A stretch of 64,000 bases of DNA, taken from positions 124,001 through 188,000 of the forward strand of contig NZ_CP079818.1 in NCBI RefSeq assembly GCF_019334725.1, given 5' to 3'. Under the pieces are notes generated by a model. It made no database searches. It was not told where the DNA came from and saw only the letters and a list, made by a program, of their open reading frames with translations. Made by a program: the position numbers and the translations under genes. The stretch is from Neisseria perflava (GTDB lineage Bacteria; Pseudomonadota; Gammaproteobacteria; Burkholderiales; Neisseriaceae). Below, piece by piece: positions 1 to 7,956 of this stretch. The stretch's first letter is position 1. Each line of letters starts with the position of its first letter.

Positions 1-775
1 ATTTTTTGACTTCGGCTTCGATGTCGTCGGCACGCATAAAGGTTTCGCCGATCAGGAAAGTATGCACGCCGTGGCTACGCATGAAATCGACGTCTTCTTT
101 GTTGCGGATACCACTTTCGGTAACAACGGTTTTGCCGTTTAATTCGGGCAAGAAGTCGAGGGTTTGTTGCAGGCTTACTTCAAACGTACGCAGGTTGCGG
201 TTGTTGACGCCCCACAACGGCGTGGTCATGTTGCGGCATTTTTCCAGCTCGGACGCATCGTGCAACTCCAACAATACGGTCATGCCCAATTCGTGGGCAA
301 CGGCTTCAAAACGCTCAAGCTGCCCGGCTTCCAGTGCGGCGGCAATCAGAAGAATCGCATCCGCACCCCACGCGCGCGCCTGATAGATTTGGTATTCGTC
401 GATGATGAAATCTTTACGCAAGACCGGCAGCGCCACGGCCGCACGCGCCTGTTTCAAATATTCGGGCGAGCCTTGGAAGTAAGGTTCGTCCGTCAACACA
501 GACAAACAGGCCGCGCCGGCTTTTTCATAGGCGGCGGCGATTTCGGCAGGATGAAAATCAGGGCGGATCAGGCCTTTGCTCGGGCTGGCTTTTTTGACTT
601 CGGCAATAATGGCAGGCAGATTCTGCGCGTGTTTTTCACGGATCGAGCCGATAAAGCTGCGAACCGGCGCGGCTGCCTGCGCTTGGGCTTTGATGTCTTC
701 CAAGGAAACGGCGGCTTTTTGGACGGCCACTTCTTCTGCTTTGGTGGCAAGGATTTTGTTGAGAATATCGGTCAT
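1..775 (-). CDS. trpC: indole-3-glycerol phosphate synthase (3' end off window)
   Basis: Tryptophan biosynthesis enzyme that closes the indole ring of CdRP to give indole-3-glycerol phosphate in the cytoplasm. The minus-strand frame is open from ATG at 775 to the window edge, about 258 codons, which is nearly the whole usual TrpC length, so only a few C-terminal codons are missing. Visible family features are the N-terminal [13 protein letters not shown] segment (substrate-binding Lys), [13 protein letters not shown], and the C-terminal VTESGI loop typical of this TIM barrel. There is no strong Shine-Dalgarno before the ATG. It lies about 140 bp downstream of mqo on the same strand but beyond the mqo terminator, so it is probably a separate unit. 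Confidence 0.93.
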   Translation of the reverse strand, partial: MTDILNKILATKAEEVAVQKAAVSLEDIKAQAQAAAPVRSFIGSIREKHAQNLPAIIAEVKKASPSKGLIRPDFHPAEIAAAYEKAGAACLSVLTDEPYFQGSPEYLKQARAAVALPVLRKDFIIDEYQIYQARAWGADAILLIAAALEAGQLERFEAVAHELGMTVLLELHDASELEKCRNMTTPLWGVNNRNLRTFEVSLQQTLDFLPELNGKTVVTESGIRNKEDVDFMRSHGVHTFLIGETFMRADDIEAEVKK

Positions 776-880
776 GGCGTTTTTCTACTGGGCTGATTTT
801 CGGATTTGAATCGTGCAACATGCTGTTGCCGATTAGGTTTCAGACGGCCTGAATGCCGTTATTTTAATGGTTTGAAAAAA

Positions 881-900
881 GGCGGGCAAGAATGCCCGCC
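881..900 (-). terminator. mqo terminator
   Basis: Perfect 8-bp stem GGCGGGCA/TGCCCGCC with an AGAA loop. Read on the minus strand it is followed by a run of six T. It lies 17 bp beyond the mqo stop codon. An uptake sequence (TTCAGACGGCCT) lies just past it at 838-849. Confidence 0.85.
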
Positions 901-916
901 TTTGTGCTTGCTTCAA

Positions 917-2389
917 TTAGTGGTGGATGCCCAAAACGGTCGCGTTGTGGCTGATGATTTCGTCTGCCAAAGACGGATTGTCGTTCAGCTTGATGCCGTA
1001 ACCGGGCACCAATTCTTTCAGACGGCCTGACCATGATTCGGCACGATCGGGGAAGCATTGGTGAACAAGTCTGATCATCAGCGGAACTGCTGTCGATGCA
1101 CCGGGAGACGCGCCCAGCAATGCGGCCAGCGAGCCGTCGGCATGGGCGACGATTTCGGTACCGAATTGGAGTACGCCGCCTTTTTTCGGGTCTTTTTTGA
1201 TGATTTGCACACGCTGACCGGCGGTAATCAGTTCCCAATCGTCAGGGTTGGCTTCGGGATAGTAGTCGAGCAGCGAGGCGAAGCGTTCTTCTTTGGTTTT
1301 GCGCAATTCGCCCAAGAGGTATTTGGTCAGCGGCATATTGTCCCAACCGGCGCGGAGCATGGGGTAGAGGTTGTCCATATGGATGGACATCGGCAAATCC
1401 ATGAGCGAGCCTTGTTTGAGGAAGTTGGGGCGGAAGCCTGCATACGGGCCGAACATCAAATGGCGTTGGCCGTCCACGTTGCGGGTATCCAAATGCGGAA
1501 CGGACATTGGGGGCGCACCGACGGAGGCTTGGCCGTACACTTTGGCGTTGTGTTGCGCGGCCGTTTCGGGATTGCTGTTGCGGAAGAAGAGGCCGGAAAC
1601 CGGAAAGCCGCCGTAGCCTTTGCCTTCGGGGATACCGGATTTTTGCAGCAGGGTCAGTGCGCCGCCGCCTGCGCCGAGGAAGACGAAACGGGTGCGGAGT
1701 GTCAACGGGTCGTCATCGTCTTTGGTGCTGCTGGTTTTCAGCACCCATGCGCCGTCCGATTCGCGGTTGAGGTCGTCGACATGACGGTTGAATTTGATTT
1801 TTACGCCTTTGTCGCTCAAGTATTTGACCATCTGGCGGGTCAGGCTGCCGAAATCGACGTCTGTGCCTTCGGCGGAATAGTTGGCGGCGATGGATTGGTT
1901 TTCATCACGGCCGTTGACAACCAGCGGCGCCCATTCGGCAATTTTGGCGCGGTCGGTAGAAAACTCCATTTTTTCGAAGAGTTTTTGGTTTTTGAACACG
2001 TCGAAACGTTTTTGCAGATAACTGCAATGGTCGGCGTTCATCACCAGCGACATGTGGGGGACGGAATTGATGAAAGAGCGGTCGGTCAGTTTGCCTTCTT
2101 CGACCAAAGTCGCCCAAAATTGGCGGCTGATATGGAATTGTTCGGCAATATTGAGGGCACGGGTCGGATCAATCGTGCCGTCGGCAGTCAGGGGGGCATA
2201 GTTCAATTCGCACAGGGCAGAGTGTCCCGTACCGGCGTTGTTCCATGCATTTGATGATTCCAACGCTACATCTTCCAAGCGTTCGATCAGGGTGATTTCC
2301 CAAGATGGTTCGAGTTCTTTGAGCAATACGCCCAAAGTGGCGCTCATAATGCCGCCACCTACTAATACGACATCGGTTGCTTCAGCCAT
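917..2389 (-). CDS. mqo: malate:quinone oxidoreductase
   Basis: Membrane-associated FAD enzyme oxidising malate to oxaloacetate and reducing quinone; it replaces soluble malate dehydrogenase in Neisseria. The start used is ATG at 2389 (490 aa), preceded by AGGAG at 7-nt spacing; a longer frame to 2416 exists but has no such site. The N-terminus VVLVGGGIMSATLG is the dinucleotide-binding GxGxxS fold, followed by the Mqo-typical NNAGTGHSALCELNY stretch. It is transcribed alone, ending at a strong hairpin. A minus-strand -10 (TATAAT, plus-strand 2440-2445) lies about 50 bp upstream. Confidence 0.97.
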   Translation of the reverse strand: MAEATDVVLVGGGIMSATLGVLLKELEPSWEITLIERLEDVALESSNAWNNAGTGHSALCELNYAPLTADGTIDPTRALNIAEQFHISRQFWATLVEEGKLTDRSFINSVPHMSLVMNADHCSYLQKRFDVFKNQKLFEKMEFSTDRAKIAEWAPLVVNGRDENQSIAANYSAEGTDVDFGSLTRQMVKYLSDKGVKIKFNRHVDDLNRESDGAWVLKTSSTKDDDDPLTLRTRFVFLGAGGGALTLLQKSGIPEGKGYGGFPVSGLFFRNSNPETAAQHNAKVYGQASVGAPPMSVPHLDTRNVDGQRHLMFGPYAGFRPNFLKQGSLMDLPMSIHMDNLYPMLRAGWDNMPLTKYLLGELRKTKEERFASLLDYYPEANPDDWELITAGQRVQIIKKDPKKGGVLQFGTEIVAHADGSLAALLGASPGASTAVPLMIRLVHQCFPDRAESWSGRLKELVPGYGIKLNDNPSLADEIISHNATVLGIHH

Positions 2390-2818
2390 GGTTTTACTCC
2401 TACTAAAGTCAGGCATGGTTTGCCTTGTGGTTATCTATCATTATAAACGACTGATTTCAGAGGAATTGTTTTGTTTTTGTAGTGTGTGAAACTTTTTTGC
2501 CTGCTGAGTTTCCGAGCGTAAAGGGCGGGAGGCAGTTTCGGTTTGGGTTCCAGATTTCAGGTCTTTATAATATGTTATTGAGAATTTAGTAGATTTTACG
2601 GAGAAATGCAAAGATTTTCTGTTCGGTTCATATAAAAATAAGAGATTAAGCCGTCTGAAAACGTTTTCTTACCCTTTATCCGCCAACGTTTACCAAGAAA
2701 AAAGAATTTTTCATTTCTTTTTTAATTGACCGTTTTTGTCAGCAATTTCAGCGCTAACAAACGTGAATCAACCGCCAATCTGCTATCATTTCAACTTATT
2801 TTCCCAAGGCAAACCGCC
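2390..2818. other. intergenic region between divergent genes
   Basis: About 430 bp. It holds the likely mqo promoter (minus-strand TATAAT at 2440-2445), an AT-rich stretch and one uptake core GCCGTCTGAA near 2650. I see no further gene or RNA in it. Confidence 0.5.
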
Positions 2819-3313
2819 ATGTATCTGACACAAGAAAAACCCTATCGCCCCCTATTGGTCGCACTGATGTTCCTTACCCTGCCGCTGGCGATGATATTGC
2901 ACAATATCGTGCAAATCGCCTTTTCAGACGGCCAAGGGCTGCTGATAACGGTCAAAGACGGCGTGTGGGCATGGCAAAGCGGCTGGCAGGATTCCGTCGC
3001 ATGGTTTGTCTGCGGCATGTTTGCCTTCCTCAATCTGCCGATTGCCGGCGGACTGACCAAGCTGGCGTATAAAAAAATGATGCGCCGGCATTCGCGTTAC
3101 GCCCTATTCCTTGCCGGTGTCGCAGCGTGTGCCTCGGCGGCGGCAGGCTTGATTTTTGAAGCCATCTTAGGCAATGCCGCATTGGCCGGTATGCGCGGGC
3201 AAGGCGTGTTTTACTACACCCTCTCCGTATGGATCATCGCCATGCTGACCCTGCCCAAACAGCTCACGCGCGCGCCGGAGCAGCCCATCGTCTTTCACAA
3301 AATGAAACGTTGA
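2819..3313 (+). CDS. hypothetical inner-membrane protein
   Basis: 164 aa, unrecognised. Start taken at ATG 2819 (MYLTQEKPYRP) rather than the upstream in-frame codon at 2726, because the membrane protein proper begins there. About four hydrophobic segments are visible: LLVALMFLTLPLAMILHNIV, a SVAWFVCGMFAFLNLPIAG segment, YALFLAGVAACASAAAGLIF and VFYYTLSVWIIAMLTL. The middle loop is basic. It stands upstream of rsmG, separated by 80 bp containing an AT-dialect uptake sequence, so it is probably not in an operon with it. Confidence 0.75.
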   Translation: MYLTQEKPYRPLLVALMFLTLPLAMILHNIVQIAFSDGQGLLITVKDGVWAWQSGWQDSVAWFVCGMFAFLNLPIAGGLTKLAYKKMMRRHSRYALFLAGVAACASAAAGLIFEAILGNAALAGMRGQGVFYYTLSVWIIAMLTLPKQLTRAPEQPIVFHKMKR

Positions 3314-3395
3314 TTCAATAGGCGCAAACATTTTCAGACGGCATGCTTTCCGTTACCATTACATCCAACGCGTTTTAACCAATAAGGAATAACAA

Positions 3396-4025
3396 ATGAA
3401 TCAGGCGCAACAGCTCCGCGACGGCATACAGGCACTGGGTTTGGACATCGACGAAGCCAAACAGGCCAAACTGCTAGACTATGCCGCCCTGCTGCAAAAG
3501 TGGAACAAAACCTACAACCTGACCGCCCTGCGCGATCCCGCCCAAACCGTCAGCCACCACCTGCTCGACAGCCTGACCCTCTTACCCTATATCGAACACG
3601 CGCAAACCATGCTCGACGTCGGCTCTGGCGGCGGACAGCCCGGCATACCCACCGCCATCTGCCGCCCCGACCTCGACATCACCCTCCTCGATGCCAACAC
3701 CAAAAAAACCGCCTTTTTACAACAAGCCGTCATCGAACTCGGCCTTAAAAACGTCCGCATCATCAGCGGCCGCGTAGAAGCCGCCGCCGACTGCCGCGCC
3801 GACGTCATCACCAGCCGCGCCTTTGCCGAACTCGCCGACTTCGTCAACTGGACCGAACACCTCCTCAAAGACGGCGGCTACTGGGCGGCCATGAAAGGCG
3901 TATATCCGCAAGAAGAAATCGACAAACTGCCCGAAAGCGTCGCCGTCGAAAAAGTCGAAGCATTGCACGTCCCCCAACTCAATGCCGAACGCCATATCGT
4001 CATCATCCGCAAAAAGGCCGTCTGA
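3396..4025 (+). CDS. rsmG: 16S rRNA (guanine-527-N7)-methyltransferase
   Basis: 209 aa, usual length for RsmG/GidB. It methylates G527 of 16S rRNA with S-adenosylmethionine. The SAM-binding motif I is LDVGSGGGQPGIPTAI at about residues 73-88, followed by DANTKKTAFLQQ, both diagnostic of this family. The start ATG 3396 has AAGGAA upstream. It is followed by parA after about 67 bp, the common rsmG-parA order in bacteria. Confidence 0.95.
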   Translation: MNQAQQLRDGIQALGLDIDEAKQAKLLDYAALLQKWNKTYNLTALRDPAQTVSHHLLDSLTLLPYIEHAQTMLDVGSGGGQPGIPTAICRPDLDITLLDANTKKTAFLQQAVIELGLKNVRIISGRVEAAADCRADVITSRAFAELADFVNWTEHLLKDGGYWAAMKGVYPQEEIDKLPESVAVEKVEALHVPQLNAERHIVIIRKKAV

Positions 4026-4092
4026 AAACAACCCAAGCATACCGAATAACGGTACAATCCAGCCATCCACACTTAACACGACAGCAAAGCAC

Positions 4093-4863
4093 ATGAGCGC
4101 ACAAATCCTCGCCGTCGCCAACCAAAAAGGCGGAGTCGGCAAAACCACCACCACCGTCAACCTAGCCGCCTCCCTGGCCTCCAAAGGCCACCGCGTCCTC
4201 GTCGTCGACCTCGACCCCCAAGGCAACGCCACCACAGGCAGCGGCATCAACAAAGCCACCATCGAAAACGGCGTTTACCAAGTCGTCCTCGGCGAAACCG
4301 ACATCCCCAACGCCGTCGTCCGCAGCAAAGAAGGCGGCTACGACGTATTGGGCGCCAACCGCACACTGGCCGGCGCAGAAGTCGAACTCGTCCAAGAAAT
4401 CGCACGCGAAATCCGCCTCAAAAACGCCCTGCAGCTCGTTGCCGACGACTACGACTACGTCCTCATCGACTGCCCCCCGTCCCTGACCCTGCTCACCCTC
4501 AACGGCCTGGTCGCCGCCAACGGCGTCATCGTCCCCATGCTTTGCGAATACTACGCCCTCGAAGGCATTTCCGACCTCGTGGCCACCGTCCGTAAAATCC
4601 GCCAAGCCATCAATCCCAACCTCGACGTAACCGGCATCGTCCGCACCATGTACGACAGCCGCAGCCGCCTCGTCGTAGAAGTCAGCGAACAGCTCAAACA
4701 ACACTTCGGCAACCTGCTCTTCGACACCGTCATCCCCCGCAACATCCGCCTCGCCGAAGCCCCCAGCCACGGCCTCCCCGCCCTCGCCTACGACGCCCAC
4801 GCCAAAGGCACCCAGGCTTATCTCGACTTGGCCGATGAACTGATTGCACGGTTGGAAAAATAA
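4093..4863 (+). CDS. parA: chromosome-partitioning ATPase ParA/Soj
   Basis: 256 aa with start at ATG 4093 (MSAQILAVANQKGGVGKT). It is the ParA ATPase of chromosome segregation, binding DNA non-specifically and acting with ParB. The deviant Walker A motif KGGVGKTT lies at about residues 11-18, then VVDLDPQGNATTG and the Walker B segment VLIDCPPSLTLLTLNG, all ParA-type. Upstream is rsmG. No parB follows in this window: the next gene is a foreign AT-rich reverse transcriptase on the opposite strand, which is unusual for a chromosomal parA. Confidence 0.95.
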   Translation: MSAQILAVANQKGGVGKTTTTVNLAASLASKGHRVLVVDLDPQGNATTGSGINKATIENGVYQVVLGETDIPNAVVRSKEGGYDVLGANRTLAGAEVELVQEIAREIRLKNALQLVADDYDYVLIDCPPSLTLLTLNGLVAANGVIVPMLCEYYALEGISDLVATVRKIRQAINPNLDVTGIVRTMYDSRSRLVVEVSEQLKQHFGNLLFDTVIPRNIRLAEAPSHGLPALAYDAHAKGTQAYLDLADELIARLEK

Positions 4864-4883
4864 ACAGGGATATGAATATAAGA

Positions 4884-4924
4884 AGGCCGTCTGAAAGGTG
4901 GATAGTACTTTCAGACGGCCTTTA
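4884..4924 (+). terminator. uptake-sequence terminator after parA
   Basis: Inverted pair of uptake sequences, AGGCCGTCTGAA at 4884-4895 and TTCAGACGGCCT at 4910-4921, followed by TTTAG. This is the classic neisserial terminator layout. Confidence 0.8.
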
Positions 4925-4953
4925 GTTTGATTGGGAAAACATTTTTTTAAAAG

Positions 4954-4980
4954 ACCGCGTGCGTACCGCACACACGCGGT
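4954..4980 (-). repeat. palindromic GTGCG-type repeat, possible terminator of the RT gene
   Basis: Stem ACCGCGTG (4954-4961) pairs with CACGCGGT (4973-4980). Read on the minus strand the hairpin is followed by CTTTT, and it lies about 50 bp past the reverse transcriptase stop. Related GTGCG palindromes occur at 56798, 59831 and 61921, so it is a dispersed element as well as a possible terminator. Confidence 0.55.
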
Positions 4981-5028
4981 TGGACATTAGGATACGACTT
5001 ACTATACAGGTAGGCTACGCTAGCCATA

Positions 5029-7944
5029 TTACTTGAAACCTGGAGGTAATGGTTTGAATTTATCCCCATCTAATGGATTATATTGGTAATGGAACTTACG
5101 TAATGCCTGTATATCAAGATCTGTAGTTAAAATGCAAGGATTACTTCCTCCTTTCACATAAAGGAGAGTTTTTTGTTCCGTTTTTGTTGGTTGTAAAACA
5201 CATGAACCACCATATTGAGATGTATTTACCTGGATAGTATAACAATGTAAATCTCTCACTGCAGATTCTAATATATGTTGATAGTAATTAGTATCCTTAT
5301 TCCATACACAAGCAATTAATAAGTTAATTTCCGATTTAAATAAAACGCGATGTGTAATATCTGCTAATTCAAAGCAATTATAAGTTGCAAAGCAAGCTCC
5401 TCTCCAATTAACCTTATGATAAGAATATCTATTCTCATCATTACCAGCAAACAATCCAAAACTATTTATATACTTAAGTTCTGCAGGAGCATAATGATTT
5501 TTAACTCTTGCCGTTATATAACAATTCCTAAAACCTTCTTTTTGACTAAATGGTAACAATTCAATCAAAATATTAAATGCAAATTTATCAATTACCCAAT
5601 GTTCTAATCCAAAAATTAATCCTATTTGGTTTCTACGAGAAAAAGATGCCATAAATGGCAGCCAACTGACAGGAATAGATACTTCTGGTAAGACCAATAG
5701 ATCCACTTTTTCTTTTACTGCAGCATTCAGAATTTGATATATTATTTTTTGCCTATCAAAACTTAAATTAGGTTTTACATCATCCCTTAATGCATGAATA
5801 ATATCATTCTGATTTACAATTAAATTTGCAATAGCTAATTTGAAATAATTATTTCTTCGAGATACATCATTAATTGATAATGAAAATTTATCAATATTTT
5901 TATTATTATTAATTTCTTCTTCATTCTCCCATTTCACGAAACCACTACGCATTTTTGCAAATTCAGCTTGCCAATCACTCAAGCTATTACATCTTAGTCT
6001 CTGTGATAATTCGAATATTTGCAATTCATCAATATGAAGAAATCTGGGAGAGTATTTCTTTTTCTGACTATTAATTTCATGATGAGATTGTTCCTTTGAA
6101 GATATATCTTCCAATATCTTATTTTCATCAATCAAACTTCCTTTATATTCAGTATAGTTTGATAATGGCCATGCAACTAAATGATGTCTAATTAAATTAG
6201 AATACCTGAATCCATTCGCCAATTTCATTAAATTATTTAAATCAGGAAATTTATAAAAGAATTTTTTAACCTCCAGACTTTCTTTATGAATTGGGAATTT
6301 AATTAATGCCAAGGAAAGCGAAAAAGAAATTTGGTTATAAAAACATAAATCTTCCCTGATTTTTTTTACGAGAGAGCTATTCTTACCTTTTGAATGACTA
6401 ATTATGTTTATTTCTTTAACTAAATGATTATAAAAGGTAATTGCAAAATTTATATCATTTACAACAAAAGAATATTGATACACCTTTTCCCATAGCCTAC
6501 TAAATTTTAATGAATTACATCCTTTAAAAAACAACATTAACTGTGAAATTACTATATCTTTATCCTTTTTGCTTGTTTTACACAATCTATTTGCCGTTAT
6601 GCAATTAGATAGGTATTGTGAAAGCTTAGTTTCATTTTCAACTACACCAATAACATTACGTAACTTATTAGATGATCCACTAAATAATATTTCATAAGCA
6701 AACTCATCCATCTCTCGATAAAAGTGCTCTGTTGGTAAAAATTTAAACGCACTACTTTGTTCATCTAATTCTTGTTTAAATAGTTCTAATCCAGCTTTGC
6801 TATTAGCTTTATCAAAAAATTGAAATACAACTTTCTTTTTTTGAATAGAAATATCCTTTCCTTCTATAATATAACTTTCGTCGTCTTTACCGCTTACTAA
6901 AATATGGGTACTCAAGAAATATTTTTTATATAGGCTTTTTAAAGGGTCATCTTCATCAAAAATAGGATTTGGCAACACAATTAATATATCATCCACATAT
7001 CTTCCATAATAAATTGGTTTCAATATTTTCTGTATTTTTTCATCAAAATCAATCATATACCAATTTGATAAAATAGATGATGATGTGAGCCCTATCGGTA
7101 GTATTTCTTTATCTTTACATTCATTATGCGTAACACTTAATTCACTCTTGATCACCTCATGATACTTTTTAAAAATACGTTTTAATAAGCGATTTAACTT
7201 TAAGGCATCATCCATAATCTCCCTAATGCATTCTCTTTCAATAATTTCATCTTCAATAATTTCATCAACCTTATCTAAATCTATATCAATATTGTAAAAA
7301 AATTCTTTTAAATCTAATGAAATAACTCCAACACTATCATTATTATCAGATAATAATCTTGCTTTATTTATGGCATTGTTTCTCCATTTATTATACTGAT
7401 CTATATAGCGAATAAATAAGTTATTATGTCCTGATACATCTCTTGTGTCATCACATTCAGCGTACTTTTTTATAAATTCTTTAGTATGATTTCGTAATCT
7501 ATTTCCATAACAATCCTCTGTAAGCATACCATCCAAAATTGGTCCAACATACAGGCTCCACAACATATCTATAATATAAACTTCAACATCAGCATCAATA
7601 AAATAATTTAACTTTACAAGATTATGTGTATCCGTACTTTTATCATTACTGATGAATCTACCTTCTGTATTATGTGTATTTTCGTGAGAATTATCTTCAA
7701 AACTTTTAGGAATAATTCTAAATGAAATACTATCTATCCATTTATCTAGCTTATCCGTATTATTATCAGATATAACTTTAGCAATTTCCTCAAAAATATT
7801 TCTACCCACATCTTCATCTAATAGGTTATGTTCTTTCTCAAAAGAGGATATCCGTTCTCTCATAAAAAGATTTAGGTTTTCATAATAAATATGATTTTTT
7901 AGATAAATATAAGCAATCTCAATAAGTTTTCCATCTATTTTCAT
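5029..7944 (-). CDS. reverse transcriptase-nitrilase fusion, defence-associated RT (DRT type 1-like)
   Basis: 971 aa. Residues about 200-420 are a reverse transcriptase: motif A ISLDLKEFFYNID (D211), motif B PIGLTSSSILSNW (283-295) and motif C YVDD at 316-319. A middle region (420-700) has no recognisable motif. The C-terminal part (about 700-930) is a carbon-nitrogen hydrolase (nitrilase) fold with a plausible intact Glu-Lys-Cys triad: LPE (E754), ARVKNHYAPAE (K815) and YNCFELADI (C857). From memory of the literature, RT plus C-terminal nitrilase is the hallmark of DRT type 1 (RT group UG1 and relatives), which block phage. Start ATG 7944 follows AAGGAA; this ribosome site overlaps the hrpA stop codon, only 12 bp away. 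The gene is far more AT-rich than its neighbours and contains no uptake sequence, which suggests recent acquisition. The exact RT subgroup is not resolved here. Confidence 0.88.
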   Translation of the reverse strand: MKIDGKLIEIAYIYLKNHIYYENLNLFMRERISSFEKEHNLLDEDVGRNIFEEIAKVISDNNTDKLDKWIDSISFRIIPKSFEDNSHENTHNTEGRFISNDKSTDTHNLVKLNYFIDADVEVYIIDMLWSLYVGPILDGMLTEDCYGNRLRNHTKEFIKKYAECDDTRDVSGHNNLFIRYIDQYNKWRNNAINKARLLSDNNDSVGVISLDLKEFFYNIDIDLDKVDEIIEDEIIERECIREIMDDALKLNRLLKRIFKKYHEVIKSELSVTHNECKDKEILPIGLTSSSILSNWYMIDFDEKIQKILKPIYYGRYVDDILIVLPNPIFDEDDPLKSLYKKYFLSTHILVSGKDDESYIIEGKDISIQKKKVVFQFFDKANSKAGLELFKQELDEQSSAFKFLPTEHFYREMDEFAYEILFSGSSNKLRNVIGVVENETKLSQYLSNCITANRLCKTSKKDKDIVISQLMLFFKGCNSLKFSRLWEKVYQYSFVVNDINFAITFYNHLVKEINIISHSKGKNSSLVKKIREDLCFYNQISFSLSLALIKFPIHKESLEVKKFFYKFPDLNNLMKLANGFRYSNLIRHHLVAWPLSNYTEYKGSLIDENKILEDISSKEQSHHEINSQKKKYSPRFLHIDELQIFELSQRLRCNSLSDWQAEFAKMRSGFVKWENEEEINNNKNIDKFSLSINDVSRRNNYFKLAIANLIVNQNDIIHALRDDVKPNLSFDRQKIIYQILNAAVKEKVDLLVLPEVSIPVSWLPFMASFSRRNQIGLIFGLEHWVIDKFAFNILIELLPFSQKEGFRNCYITARVKNHYAPAELKYINSFGLFAGNDENRYSYHKVNWRGACFATYNCFELADITHRVLFKSEINLLIACVWNKDTNYYQHILESAVRDLHCYTIQVNTSQYGGSCVLQPTKTEQKTLLYVKGGSNPCILTTDLDIQALRKFHYQYNPLDGDKFKPLPPGFK

Positions 7945-7956
7945 TTTTTCGTTTCC

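Noticed and set aside
1058..2254. 398-codon plus-strand open frame opposite mqo
   Set aside because: It is antisense to a clear Mqo protein and its composition (rich in Gly, Val, Phe, Ala) is that of the complementary strand of a coding gene.
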